Origin: Promethearchaeota archaeon
GTDB lineage: Archaea; Asgardarchaeota; Lokiarchaeia; Sigyniarchaeales; SOKP01
Assembly (NCBI GenBank): GCA_019058445.1
Contig: JAHPZA010000002.1
Coordinates: 1 to 64,000, forward strand
DNA length: 64,000 nucleotides
Direction: 5' to 3'
This document shows, piece after piece, positions 26,076-35,171 of this stretch (position 1 is its first letter; the number at the start of each line of letters is the position of its first letter). The position numbers were made by a program, and so were the translations under genes. The notes under the pieces are model-generated. The model searched no databases and had not been told where the DNA came from. It worked only from the letters and a program-made list of their open reading frames with translations.

Positions 26076-27341
26076 TTATAGTGGAATTCTGCCCCAATCA
26101 GAATCTCTGGTATTTCCAATTCCGAAATAACCTTTTCTGCAGCCTTGTGAAACGAAAAATGCTAATGTACACACAGAAGTTAGATCATTAGGTATAGGAT
26201 ACCGACAGATAGATGCTTCAGTACCATCATAATAACTAAGTATGTTCATAAGCTCTTTAACGGATAATTTTCCATCTTCGTTAAGTTCTTGTTGGGTCAG
26301 TTCTTCTGCTTTTTGTTGTCGCTCAATTGAAAAAAGGGGATCAAGTAAAAAAATTTTCAACTCCTCAGAAATATAAGTGTTGGTTCTTACAGCAAATCCA
26401 TGTTTATTTATCGTTTCTTCAATCTTCAAGCTAGGAATTGTTTCGCTTACGATAAGATTGCCTCTTTTATCTGAAAACATATAGTTCCAAGAGCAACAAT
26501 AAGATGAAGTCATCAGCTCTGAAAATTCTTTGGCAGTCTTGCAGGTTTCAAATGCGATTCTGCTTTTAATACAGGTGGGAATTCCAAATTCAGCAACTTT
26601 CCAAGTTTGAACAAGATTAACTGTTGAGGATACACGCCTATTTTTTCCAATTGGTAATACCGCAGCACCCATTCTGAGTGAAAAAGCAGTTTGTTTGCCA
26701 ATTACCGTATGTTTTACGAAATTGAGTGTTGGGTAGAATAAAAGTCCGAAGTCCATGGTCTGTCCTATAGTGACAGATGTTTTAGAATTTTTAGCGCTGA
26801 TGGCTGTACAAGCATGTAAAGCGGGATCTACTCCGATCATTTGAGGAATAAGTATACCATAATACAAGTCAAGAAATACCACTTGTAATAAAATATCAGT
26901 ATAGGATAAGGTTGGTATTGCATCTGCTATACCAGTTAATTCCATTTTATATTCCTCTGGAATAAATTGGTCATAAATATAGGCTAAATAAATAACCTGG
27001 TTTATATCTAAATTATAGGAAGCAATTAAATTCTTTAAGATGTAATCCATGGTAAGGATTTCATTCGCAAGATTTTGCCCTTCGAGGTATCCTAACTCAT
27101 AGTAAGTAGTTGTGATTATATGCAGATATTTTTGTCTGTTATCTTCTTTCCACTTAGCGTAAGAGCAGAAACAAGATGATTCTACAGTAAGATCCTCTCC
27201 AGTATTAGGGGCATTATCATTTGGTTTAGAAGAATTTTTATTATTGTTTTCTGAAGCTAATGCAATTGAAGTGAATCCAAAAAGTGTTGTGGCTAACAAT
27301 ATGGCTATAATTGGAAATACAACATATTGTATTTTTTTCAT
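26076..27341 (-). CDS. Secreted C45-type Ntn hydrolase (acyltransferase/phospholipase B-like)
   Basis: A 421-residue protein with an N-terminal signal peptide (hydrophobic 6-28, then ASENNNK), so it is exported. It belongs to the peptidase C45/acyl-CoA:6-APA acyltransferase clan: ACTAISAK places the putative nucleophile at Cys178, with the usual IGQTMDFG strand pair about 15 residues later. In this clan the chain cleaves itself before that Cys. Extra cysteines (SSCFCS near 57-59, YCCS, CRKGY) could form disulfides outside the cell. Substrate is an amide or ester, unknown. A cytosolic relative is at 28487. Confidence 0.75.
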   Translation of the reverse strand: MKKIQYVVFPIIAILLATTLFGFTSIALASENNNKNSSKPNDNAPNTGEDLTVESSCFCSYAKWKEDNRQKYLHIITTTYYELGYLEGQNLANEILTMDYILKNLIASYNLDINQVIYLAYIYDQFIPEEYKMELTGIADAIPTLSYTDILLQVVFLDLYYGILIPQMIGVDPALHACTAISAKNSKTSVTIGQTMDFGLLFYPTLNFVKHTVIGKQTAFSLRMGAAVLPIGKNRRVSSTVNLVQTWKVAEFGIPTCIKSRIAFETCKTAKEFSELMTSSYCCSWNYMFSDKRGNLIVSETIPSLKIEETINKHGFAVRTNTYISEELKIFLLDPLFSIERQQKAEELTQQELNEDGKLSVKELMNILSYYDGTEASICRYPIPNDLTSVCTLAFFVSQGCRKGYFGIGNTRDSDWGRIPL

Positions 27342-27515
27342 TTTATCACATCCATATTTTAATTTGATTTTTCAATTTTTTCTTCAATTTAGGTTATTTT
27401 TTATGGAAATCAAAATATAAAAAGCACGATAAAATGGCAAAAAGAATTAAAATTTAAAGAAAAGAAGATAATCTTCTCAAATTAAAAGTCTTTTAAAAGT
27501 CTTTTATAAAGATTT

Positions 27516-28364
27516 TCAATCTTGAGTAAGTATACGAATAATATTTGGAAAGATATACTCGCAAATGTTTAAACTAGAGCCACCATGAGTATTGATGATA
27601 TAACGACCACTGCAAATCTCGCTTGTTTTTTTTTTAATCATTTTTACTAATTTTAGAAAAAATTCTTTAGATAATCCGCGATTTCCATAATCACTGACAG
27701 CGGTATCATGTCCCAGCAAGTGGATAATAATGTTGGGTTTAAAATTTTCAACTCTTCGAATGAATTCTTCTTCTACTAATCCTAAATACTCTGCATCGTT
27801 CGTATTGTATCCAGAATTTACACATATTTTTGTGCCATTATCCTCAATAATATTTGAGGAGCAAAAACATACATGTAATACATCATGATTTCCAAAGGTC
27901 ACATCCCTAGTTCCATTCCCATGATGTGAGTCGGTATCAATTATAGCGATTTTTAATCCTGGAAATTTTTTCTGAAGATTGACCACAACGGGACCAGATA
28001 CAGAACAATAGGTACCTCCCCATGCATAATCTCTTTCTGCATGATGACCCGCTGCCACGCCAAATACCAAGGCATTTCGAAGCGTACCTTTCATAATCAT
28101 TTGACTTGCCTGAACACATCCACCAACAGTTAAATAGGCCCCTTCGCAGTACCATTGCTTTTTTAAATCTTCCAAAAAACGTGGAGTATGAACTTCTAAT
28201 AATAATTCATCGTTAACTTTCTTAGGTTCTATTAGTTTTACATTTGGCAATTCAAGTTCAGCTATCATTACTTCTGGATAATTTCGGAATTTATCATTGA
28301 TGATATGCCATACTTTTTGGCTGAACACTTCATGGAAAAATACTCCAGTAGGTATAGGTTTCAC
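27516..28364 (-). CDS. Histone deacetylase-family (class II-like) deacetylase
   Basis: A 282-residue arginase/deacetylase fold enzyme. It shows the active-site pair AGHHAERDYAWGG, the zinc ligands in IDTDSHHGNG, and the later HDTAVSDYG with the third ligand Asp. A GGSSLN segment near the end stands where HDACs have the GGY loop, so the usual transition-state Tyr is not obvious. Substrates in archaea and bacteria are usually acetylpolyamines or acetyl-lysine. It lies between two C45 hydrolase genes; whether these act together is unknown. Confidence 0.85.
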   Translation of the reverse strand: MKPIPTGVFFHEVFSQKVWHIINDKFRNYPEVMIAELELPNVKLIEPKKVNDELLLEVHTPRFLEDLKKQWYCEGAYLTVGGCVQASQMIMKGTLRNALVFGVAAGHHAERDYAWGGTYCSVSGPVVVNLQKKFPGLKIAIIDTDSHHGNGTRDVTFGNHDVLHVCFCSSNIIEDNGTKICVNSGYNTNDAEYLGLVEEEFIRRVENFKPNIIIHLLGHDTAVSDYGNRGLSKEFFLKLVKMIKKKTSEICSGRYIINTHGGSSLNICEYIFPNIIRILTQD

Positions 28365-28486
28365 CTTGATCTATTGATTTTATAGGAAGAACTGATAAAA
28401 ATCATTATTTATAATAATTTTATTAAAAATTGGAATTTTTATATTAATATTCTTTTCGAAAAAAAATTGAAGGGGATAATTGGAAT

Positions 28487-30250
28487 ATGTCTAAAGAGAA
28501 TACGAATAAAATAGAAATTAGGGATGGAAAAAGATATTTTGAAGATGCTTGGATGGAAAAAAAAGGGGATCTCTATGTTATGCACTTAAAAGGCTCACCT
28601 TATGAAATAGGATATCAGCATGGCATGTTAATGAGTGAGGAGATTAAACAGGGAGCAGTGGAATTCTATGCTGATCCCATTATGGGAGGGAGAAAAAGTA
28701 GATCTCCACTAATTTGGTTGATTCGTCAATATCTAAATAAAAAGGTATATAATCCAATAAAAAAAGCCCAGACAGCGGAACTTTTAGAGCAACTTAAGGG
28801 TATAGCAGATGGAAGTGGGATTTCTTACAAAACAATTTTTAAAGCAAATCATCATACTGCAGTTACAATGGTAATGACTCCAGTACTAATCAAAAAATAT
28901 CTAAAAAATTTCAATAAAATGGGAATAAAAGTCGGAGGATGTAGTACTTTTGTCGCTACAAAAGAAGCTACCTCAAACGGAAAGACGATAGTAGGGAGAA
29001 ATACTGATTATGGAGGAATTGAGCACTGGCCTAAATTTCAAACGGTATCCTTTGTCGAGCCGGAAGAAGGCTTAAAGTATGTTCAAATTGGTACTGCGGG
29101 TATAATTATGTGGGCACCTGGTATGAATGAAAAAGGAATCGTTGTTTGTGCGCATTACATGATTTATGACGATATTATGCCGAATGGTTTAAGTATTGCA
29201 GCCTTCACAGACGAAATTTTGCGTAAAGCAGAAAAGTTAGATGATGCCTTAAATATATTGAATAATAATCCGCGTGGAGTCTCAGGGGGATTTGTAATAA
29301 CGGATGGGAATAAAAAAGATGCTTTTGCAGCAGAAGTAAGTACTGGAAAAGCTACCATTAGACGGATGGAAAACAATAGAGTAATTATGACTAATATGGC
29401 AGTTTCAGAAGAGAAGCGTCAAATTGATTTTGTATCCAGATTTAATCTCAATGAAGGATGCCCAGGTCGATATCGCAGATTAATGCACCTTATTGATGAA
29501 AATTATGGAAATATTGATGCGAATAAAGCTGCGGAGTTTATGGGCGATCATGTACGTTTTACGACAGGAAGCGAACGGTGTGCATATGGAATAGTAGCCG
29601 TAGACGATAATGTGAATTCGATGGTTTTTTCACCGGAAGAGTTAAGACTCTGGATTGCTGCGGGACCGGCACCGGTTTGTAATAATCCCTATATAGGATT
29701 TGATTTTAAAGAAGAAATAAACGGAAATCAATCAAAAATATCACCTGAGATTCTGGAGGGCTACCAATTTGAGAATTTAAAAAAGCGCATTGGAATGCAA
29801 AAGTTTAATCAAGCCTATATCATCCATGAAGCGAATCCATCTCAAGTGAATGAGATGATTCATTTAATCAAAGAAGCTATTGAACAAGATCCAGAAGAAG
29901 TCATATATTACCAAATGGTGGCAAAATTATTACTCCATGAGGGTAATTATAATGAAGCTATCAATTTTGTTGAAAATGCTCTTAACTTAAAACAATCGTT
30001 AAATGAGAAAGCTCATAACCGTCTTCTTCTAGGAATTCTATATGATCTTAAAGGGGATCGAGAAAAAGCACTCGAATATTATAAAGAAATAAGAGTATTA
30101 ACAAAAAGAGAAGTCCGGGATCCGTGGTTTAAAGTTAATGCCATGATAGACACATTTGCTCAAGTTTATATCAAAAAGCCGTTCACTAAAAAAAATCTAA
30201 AAGATCGCTCAGTTTTAATTGATTTCTCACAAGGTTCAGGAATAGAATGA
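28487..30250 (+). CDS. C45-type Ntn hydrolase with C-terminal TPR-like repeats
   Basis: A 587-residue protein without a signal peptide. The C45 core has an N-terminal prodomain-like part with GYQHGMLMSEEI, then the nucleophile in VGGCSTFVATKEA (Cys152), TIVGRNTDYGG, and MNEKGIVVCAHY. Residues after about 440 form helical TPR-like repeats (YQMVAKLLLHEGNYNEAINFV, LLLGILYDLKGDREKALEYY). The repeat tail may recruit a partner. It starts with ATG 122 bp from the divergent HDAC-like gene. The substrate is unknown; amide or ester hydrolysis is expected. Confidence 0.78.
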   Translation: MSKENTNKIEIRDGKRYFEDAWMEKKGDLYVMHLKGSPYEIGYQHGMLMSEEIKQGAVEFYADPIMGGRKSRSPLIWLIRQYLNKKVYNPIKKAQTAELLEQLKGIADGSGISYKTIFKANHHTAVTMVMTPVLIKKYLKNFNKMGIKVGGCSTFVATKEATSNGKTIVGRNTDYGGIEHWPKFQTVSFVEPEEGLKYVQIGTAGIIMWAPGMNEKGIVVCAHYMIYDDIMPNGLSIAAFTDEILRKAEKLDDALNILNNNPRGVSGGFVITDGNKKDAFAAEVSTGKATIRRMENNRVIMTNMAVSEEKRQIDFVSRFNLNEGCPGRYRRLMHLIDENYGNIDANKAAEFMGDHVRFTTGSERCAYGIVAVDDNVNSMVFSPEELRLWIAAGPAPVCNNPYIGFDFKEEINGNQSKISPEILEGYQFENLKKRIGMQKFNQAYIIHEANPSQVNEMIHLIKEAIEQDPEEVIYYQMVAKLLLHEGNYNEAINFVENALNLKQSLNEKAHNRLLLGILYDLKGDREKALEYYKEIRVLTKREVRDPWFKVNAMIDTFAQVYIKKPFTKKNLKDRSVLIDFSQGSGIE

Positions 30251-30296
30251 AAAAAAAGTTTTTTAGTAAAATAAACTCTCTTTTTAAAATTTTTTT

Positions 30297-31682
30297 TCAT
30301 TTAAAGTTCGGTAAATATTCCCCTTGTACTTTCATCATCTCATTATATATATTTTCAGCTATTTCAAAACTTCCGCAGTTTACGTCCATGGCAATACAGG
30401 CAATAGCAAGATCTTTTGATTCTTTGAGAACCGCTTCGACACAAACATCTTGAATCGAAGCTTCGATTCTTAACAGTGCTGTGATATTTTTCGGAATATG
30501 TCCAAGTTTAATCCCATGAACACCATCTTTATCAGCGATTCCGGAACATTCGATGACTAAATCCTGCGGGAGATTTTCGATTATCCCATCATTCGGAATA
30601 TTGACCGCAATCTCATGCGTTTTTTTATCTTTGATAATCTCTTCAATAATCGGTATTGCTCTCTCTCCAGATGGTACATCTATCAGAATTCCTTTCTCAG
30701 GATATTTTCCTCTTAAAAGCTTTTTGTAGTATCTTTGATATCTTTTATTCATCCAGATTTTACCAGCTTCCATCCTTTTGATCCAATCATCTAGATCCTC
30801 ATATTTGGTATGATTTGAACCTATTTGCACATATTCACAGAGATGATTATCTCCAACATAAGGGAAACATCCAAAGCGTTTATAGACCTCGAAAGTTAAG
30901 TCAGCATACTTAAACCTATCCCATTTATCTTGATAGAAATTCATACATCTTGAGTTAAATTTAGGCAATAAATTTTCACCAGTTCGTTTGTCATTTAATC
31001 CGAGTATAAACGCAAAATGATTTAATCCACCAACCGTAATTTTAGTATTAATAGAGGTATCTTTGCGTAGTTTTTTTTTATCATCCTCAGATAATGCATT
31101 CAGTTTATCTGGTTGCAGTTTATCATTTAGGATATAAGGAAGATCCGGTAATAGTAAATGGATTTGATGACAAAGTCCCACGGAATTTAATTCTGGAACA
31201 GCTCTTTTAATCGCCAAACAAATTCGAGACATAGGATTGGAATAATTTATGAAAAATACATGAGGATTTGCCATAAATGCTGCCTTAGCGATTTTTACGC
31301 ATTCAGGGATTTGTCGTGCTGAGTGAAAAAATCCTCCAGGCCCTCCATTTTCGGCCATCATTTCTGTAGTCCCATAACTATGTGGTATCCTATGGTCTAT
31401 CCAGCGATATTTAAATCTATCTCCGTGTTCAATAGATAAAATCACGAAATCCGCATCTTTTACTCCTGTTTTTAAGTCAGTTGTTTTCTCTATGTTAAAT
31501 ATTTCTCCTCTCATTTTATTTTCTTGATCGATGATGTCATAAATCATATTCAACTTTCTTTCATCAATATCGACTAACGTAATGGTCGATCCAGGTAAAA
31601 TTTTGCTCAAATATATATCACTAAGAGATACTGGTCCAAAAGCAGCGCTACCTGCACCAAAAAGGGCAATCTTTTTATCCAT
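30297..31682 (-). CDS. Glycoside hydrolase family 4 (NAD- and metal-dependent)
   Basis: A 461-residue GH4 enzyme. It has the N-terminal NAD site FGAGSAAFGP, the NYSNPM segment for metal and substrate, and GLCHQIH with the Cys-His metal ligands. GH4 enzymes cleave alpha- or beta-glycosides by an oxidation-elimination path and need NAD and Mn2+. AENGGPGGFFHS fits the alpha-glucosidase/galacturonase side of the family more than 6-phospho-glucosidases, but the sugar is not certain. It ends 47 bp from the convergent C45-TPR gene. Confidence 0.86.
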   Translation of the reverse strand: MDKKIALFGAGSAAFGPVSLSDIYLSKILPGSTITLVDIDERKLNMIYDIIDQENKMRGEIFNIEKTTDLKTGVKDADFVILSIEHGDRFKYRWIDHRIPHSYGTTEMMAENGGPGGFFHSARQIPECVKIAKAAFMANPHVFFINYSNPMSRICLAIKRAVPELNSVGLCHQIHLLLPDLPYILNDKLQPDKLNALSEDDKKKLRKDTSINTKITVGGLNHFAFILGLNDKRTGENLLPKFNSRCMNFYQDKWDRFKYADLTFEVYKRFGCFPYVGDNHLCEYVQIGSNHTKYEDLDDWIKRMEAGKIWMNKRYQRYYKKLLRGKYPEKGILIDVPSGERAIPIIEEIIKDKKTHEIAVNIPNDGIIENLPQDLVIECSGIADKDGVHGIKLGHIPKNITALLRIEASIQDVCVEAVLKESKDLAIACIAMDVNCGSFEIAENIYNEMMKVQGEYLPNFK

Positions 31683-31791
31683 ATATCGGAAAATTGTAAA
31701 TTTCTATTAAAGTATTTTATTATATTTAATCAATTTAAAAATAGTAAAAATAGTAAAAAGATAGAAAAAAATAGAGTAAATAAACTTAATT

Positions 31792-33384
31792 TTAAGGGCT
31801 AAAACCTGATTCTGCTGCACTGCTTGCTCTAATAATTCGATCTACTCGCAGTATTAAATTAGCTAGCTCACTACCTGACTTTATAAGGTAAGTAATTAAT
31901 TCGGCAGGCTCAACAATTCCTCTTTGAAAATTGTCTCCAATAGTATTAGTGATAGTATCAATTCCAATCCATTTGTCATTATCGGTTTTATGGGCTGCAC
32001 GTAATTCAGTTAATTTTTCGATCTCTTCAAGACCGGCATTTCTGATTAAAGTTTTGGGAACTTCTTCAAGCGCGAGTGCAAAAGCACTAACAGCTAATTG
32101 CTCCTTACCAGAAATCTCGTTGGCATAGGCTCTTAATCTTTTCGCAAGTTCGATATATACTGCTCCACCTCCGGCAACAACCATTTGTGTATCAATAATT
32201 TTCGCAATAACAGAAAGTACATCATTTAATGAAATTTCAGCAGTAGTCAAAACATTTTCAATGCCTCCTTTAAGTAATATGGATACACTTTTAGGATTTT
32301 TACATCCTTCGAAAAAGGTATAATCAGTATCTCCTATCTTTTCGAATTTAACAGTATCCGCATATCCTAAGTCATTTTCAGATAATAGTTTAATATCATC
32401 GATAAAATTCGCACCAGTGGCTTTTAAAACTGCTTTATAATCCTTCTCTCCTACATTTTTTATAGCAGCAATGCCCTCTTTTGCTAAATATGCCCCGAAT
32501 TTATCAGAAATATCATTGTTATTTACAATCATAGTGGTGCCTAAATCTTTAAAGATTTTCATATAGTCCTGAAGAATTTGATCTTCTTGGTCCAAAAATT
32601 TTTGAATATCTTCGGGATTATAAATCTGAATTTGAGCATCAAATTCGGTTTTGGTGATATCTAATTTTTTTCTAATGACAGCTATTTTTACATCTTTTAA
32701 AGAATCTGGCATGCTCGGATTAACTTTTTCCTTATCAATATAGACACCGGATATGAGCTCAGAATCTTTAAGAGACTTTCCTTGAGCCTTTACGATTTTG
32801 ATATCATCTATTTTATTGTAAACATTTTCATCTTCTATATGCTTAACTGCTCTCAGAGCCAAATCTGCGAAAAAATCTTTTAATGGAGCAATGTCTTGTG
32901 AATTCATAGCAGTCAATGCTGCATTTTTGAGGACAGCATTATCATCTTTTGAAATTTTAGTTGCTATTTCTTTTACAATTTTAATCGCCTTGTCAGCTGC
33001 TAATTTGTAGCCATGAGTAATATGTTTTGGATGAATGTCCTGTTCGATTAAATCTAATGCATTTTGAAGGAGAGTTGCAGCAAAAATAACTGCAGATGTT
33101 GTGCCATCTCCTATTTCTTCGTCAATTGCTTTTGCTACGTTTACCATCATTATTGCTGACACATTTTCAATATCCAGTTTCTTTAAAATCTCTGCTCCAT
33201 CATTGGTTATGGTAATATCACCCATGGAATCCACCAGCATTTTTGCCATTCCTTTTGGTCCTAGAGTAGACTTAACTGTTTCTGCGATTGCCATCATAGC
33301 ATTAATATTTTGAATACGTGCTTCTTTTTCCCTAACTTCCTCGGAACCTTCCTTTAGAACTATTACGGGTACACCAAAAGACAT
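31792..33384 (-). CDS. thsA: Thermosome subunit (group II chaperonin)
   Basis: A 530-residue group II chaperonin subunit. It shows the N-terminal STLGPKGMAKMLVD, ITNDGAEIL, the catalytic GDGTTSAVIFAATLL, and the late VVAGGGAVYIELAKRLR and GIDTITNTIGD. Subunits build a two-ring chamber that folds proteins with ATP. The C terminus (SAAESGFSP) is short and lacks the Gly-Met tail of many thermosomes. It is a single gene with TATA-like elements upstream. Only one subunit is in this window. Confidence 0.96.
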   Translation of the reverse strand: MSFGVPVIVLKEGSEEVREKEARIQNINAMMAIAETVKSTLGPKGMAKMLVDSMGDITITNDGAEILKKLDIENVSAIMMVNVAKAIDEEIGDGTTSAVIFAATLLQNALDLIEQDIHPKHITHGYKLAADKAIKIVKEIATKISKDDNAVLKNAALTAMNSQDIAPLKDFFADLALRAVKHIEDENVYNKIDDIKIVKAQGKSLKDSELISGVYIDKEKVNPSMPDSLKDVKIAVIRKKLDITKTEFDAQIQIYNPEDIQKFLDQEDQILQDYMKIFKDLGTTMIVNNNDISDKFGAYLAKEGIAAIKNVGEKDYKAVLKATGANFIDDIKLLSENDLGYADTVKFEKIGDTDYTFFEGCKNPKSVSILLKGGIENVLTTAEISLNDVLSVIAKIIDTQMVVAGGGAVYIELAKRLRAYANEISGKEQLAVSAFALALEEVPKTLIRNAGLEEIEKLTELRAAHKTDNDKWIGIDTITNTIGDNFQRGIVEPAELITYLIKSGSELANLILRVDRIIRASSAAESGFSP

Positions 33385-33474
33385 CTTAATTCATCCTTTT
33401 GATATTTTAATTTAATTCAATTATATTATGTTAGATCTATCGAATACATAATCAAATAAAGATTTTATGATTTG

Positions 33475-33491
33475 GGGATCTTTAAATACTG
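33475..33491 (-). promoter_or_regulatory. Candidate TATA element for the thermosome gene
   Basis: On the minus strand the site reads TATTTAAAG with a purine-rich side, the archaeal TATA form. It lies about 100 bp before the thermosome ATG. A second, similar box is at about 33530-33541. Confidence 0.35.
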
Positions 33492-33600
33492 TTTTTTTTT
33501 TAATAATGTTCAATTTGAAATACTGAAAAGTTTTAAATATTGAAAAATGTTAATTTAACTGTAAAATTTCAAAAAATTTTACAAAAAACCTTCAACAGAT

Positions 33601-33620
33601 CCTAATTATATAAAACTACT
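33601..33620 (+). promoter_or_regulatory. Candidate TATA element for leaderless lrp
   Basis: ATTATATAAA is centred about 28 bp before the TTG start at 33636. That is the spacing expected if transcription starts at or near the start codon, so the lrp mRNA may be leaderless. Confidence 0.4.
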
Positions 33621-33635
33621 CATATTTGACTTTGG

Positions 33636-34112
33636 TTGTACATATTGAAAAAGGAACTCGATGAAATTGATCGAAATATTTTGAGTATTTTACAAGAAGA
33701 TGCCAGAAAATCGTATCGTGAAATTCAGAACGAACTGAATATTTCGATTGGAACAATTCATAATCGCATATCAAAATTAAAAGAGAGAGGCGTGATCTCA
33801 GGCTATACGCTTAAATTAAATAATGCAGAATTAGGCTATAAACTAACATTCCTCATCAGAATCCAGGTGGACGGAAAATTCACTCCAGAAATATTAGAAG
33901 ATATTTCAAAGATTCCTGAGGTTTGTTCTGTATTTCATACAACGGGAGAACAATCTGCGGCTTTAATATGCCGATTTAAAGAATCGGACGAGGTACATCA
34001 ATTTATAAGGGAACTGAATGAGAGAGAACACATCGTTAAAACTAACTCAAACATGGTATTAAAAGAATATAAAAATTCTGCGTATGTCGAAATACCTAAA
34101 ACCGAGACATAA
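33636..34112 (+). CDS. Lrp/AsnC-family transcription regulator (copy 2)
   Basis: A 158-residue regulator with the N-terminal helix-turn-helix (DEIDRNILSILQEDARKSYREI, then SIGTIHNRISKLKERG) and the RAM domain (FLIRIQVDGKF, VCSVFHTTGEQSAALICRF). It starts with TTG at 33636 close behind a TATA-like box. It diverges from the thermosome gene with 251 bp between them. It has the same length as the Lrp at 10689 but is only modestly alike, so the targets probably differ. Confidence 0.88.
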   Translation: MYILKKELDEIDRNILSILQEDARKSYREIQNELNISIGTIHNRISKLKERGVISGYTLKLNNAELGYKLTFLIRIQVDGKFTPEILEDISKIPEVCSVFHTTGEQSAALICRFKESDEVHQFIRELNEREHIVKTNSNMVLKEYKNSAYVEIPKTET

Positions 34113-34169
34113 ATGAATCCTTGCTAATTATAATCGGAAGTTTGAATTTCCTTTAATCACTTGATGTTA

Positions 34170-34568
34170 TTAATCCTCGGCATTAAAATCTAATGCGACA
34201 GAATTAATACAATATCGTAAATTTGTAGGTTTTGGGCCATCGTTAAAAACATGCCCTAAATGACCTTGGCATTTACTACAGAGAACTTCGGTCCTTACCA
34301 TCCCATAGCTTAGATCGCTTTTATTTTCAATACTATCTGATGTTATAGGTTCATAAAAGCTCGGCCAACCCGTCCCAGAATCAAATTTTGTTTCAGAATC
34401 GAATAGAGGAGTACCACATCCGGCACATTTATAAATTCCCTTTTTATGGTTATTCCAATATTTACCAGTAAAGGGGGATTCTGTCCCTTTTTGTCGCAAG
34501 ATATAATACTGTTCGTCAGTTAAAATTTTCTTCCATTTATCTTTTATACTTTCTTCAGTTGATTTCAT
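34170..34568 (-). CDS. msrB: Peptide methionine-(R)-S-oxide reductase
   Basis: A 132-residue MsrB from ATG 34568 (a TTG at 34598 would add 10 residues that do not fit the family). Zinc ligands are in CAGCGTPLF and [10 protein letters not shown]; the catalytic site is in GHVFNDGP ... [12 protein letters not shown], with the Cys of RYCIN as catalytic residue. It repairs oxidised methionine using thioredoxin-type reductants in the cytosol. It points the same way as hisI but with 100 bp between, so a shared transcript is possible. Confidence 0.93.
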   Translation of the reverse strand: MKSTEESIKDKWKKILTDEQYYILRQKGTESPFTGKYWNNHKKGIYKCAGCGTPLFDSETKFDSGTGWPSFYEPITSDSIENKSDLSYGMVRTEVLCSKCQGHLGHVFNDGPKPTNLRYCINSVALDFNAED

Positions 34569-34668
34569 AGGATAAATATAGAAAGAAAGCTTTAACAATG
34601 AATTTATTTTAAAAAATCGATAAAAAAGTAATCTTAATTTAGTAAGTAAGAAGAAATGAAATGACTAT

Positions 34669-35082
34669 TTATTTTTTATAAACGTCATCAGGATTAAATA
34701 CGGGTTTTCCTCGAGTGATAAGTTTTCCCTCAACGAATTCTCTGTGAAAACATGAATAAAATCCCGTGTGACAAGCCGCTACTTTCTGTTTTACTTTTAA
34801 AAGAATTGTATCGCGATAACAATCAATAAAAATGTTTTGAATTTCTTGAATGTGTCCACTTTCCTCTCCTTTTTTCCACAATTTTTTACGTGATCGTGAA
34901 TAATAGCATGCAATGCCCGTTTCTAAAGATTGACGTACGGCTTCCTCATTTGCAAAGGCGAGCATTAAAACTTCATTAGTTTTATAATCCTGTGCGATCA
35001 TCGGGACTACTCCACCTTCAATTTTTGAAAAATCTAATAATTCAATGAATTTATCAATTTCATTCTGAGAAAATTTCTTCAT
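34669..35082 (-). CDS. hisI: Phosphoribosyl-AMP cyclohydrolase
   Basis: A 137-residue HisI from ATG 35082. An upstream frame to 35148 adds a poorly fitting hydrophobic stretch. Family motifs: YYSRSRKKLWKKGEESGH, DCYRDTILLKV and ACHTGFYSCF, with the Cys and His residues that bind zinc. It opens the phosphoribosyl-AMP ring, the third step of histidine synthesis. The fused HisE domain is absent, and no other his gene lies in the window. Confidence 0.93.
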   Translation of the reverse strand: MKKFSQNEIDKFIELLDFSKIEGGVVPMIAQDYKTNEVLMLAFANEEAVRQSLETGIACYYSRSRKKLWKKGEESGHIQEIQNIFIDCYRDTILLKVKQKVAACHTGFYSCFHREFVEGKLITRGKPVFNPDDVYKK

Positions 35083-35171
35083 AATATTATCAAGTGAACG
35101 GTAACAAAAAAAATTCTTTATTTTATGATTTATTATAATAATTATCACTTTAGGAAAATATTTTGATTACT

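Noticed and set aside
27481..27513. AAAAGTCTTTT repeated behind the HDAC-like gene
   Set aside because: Two short, low-complexity units; no consistent stem or known site.
30247..30453. Plus-strand frame overlapping the end of the GH4 gene
   Set aside because: It is antisense to a clear GH4 coding region and its composition is not protein-like.
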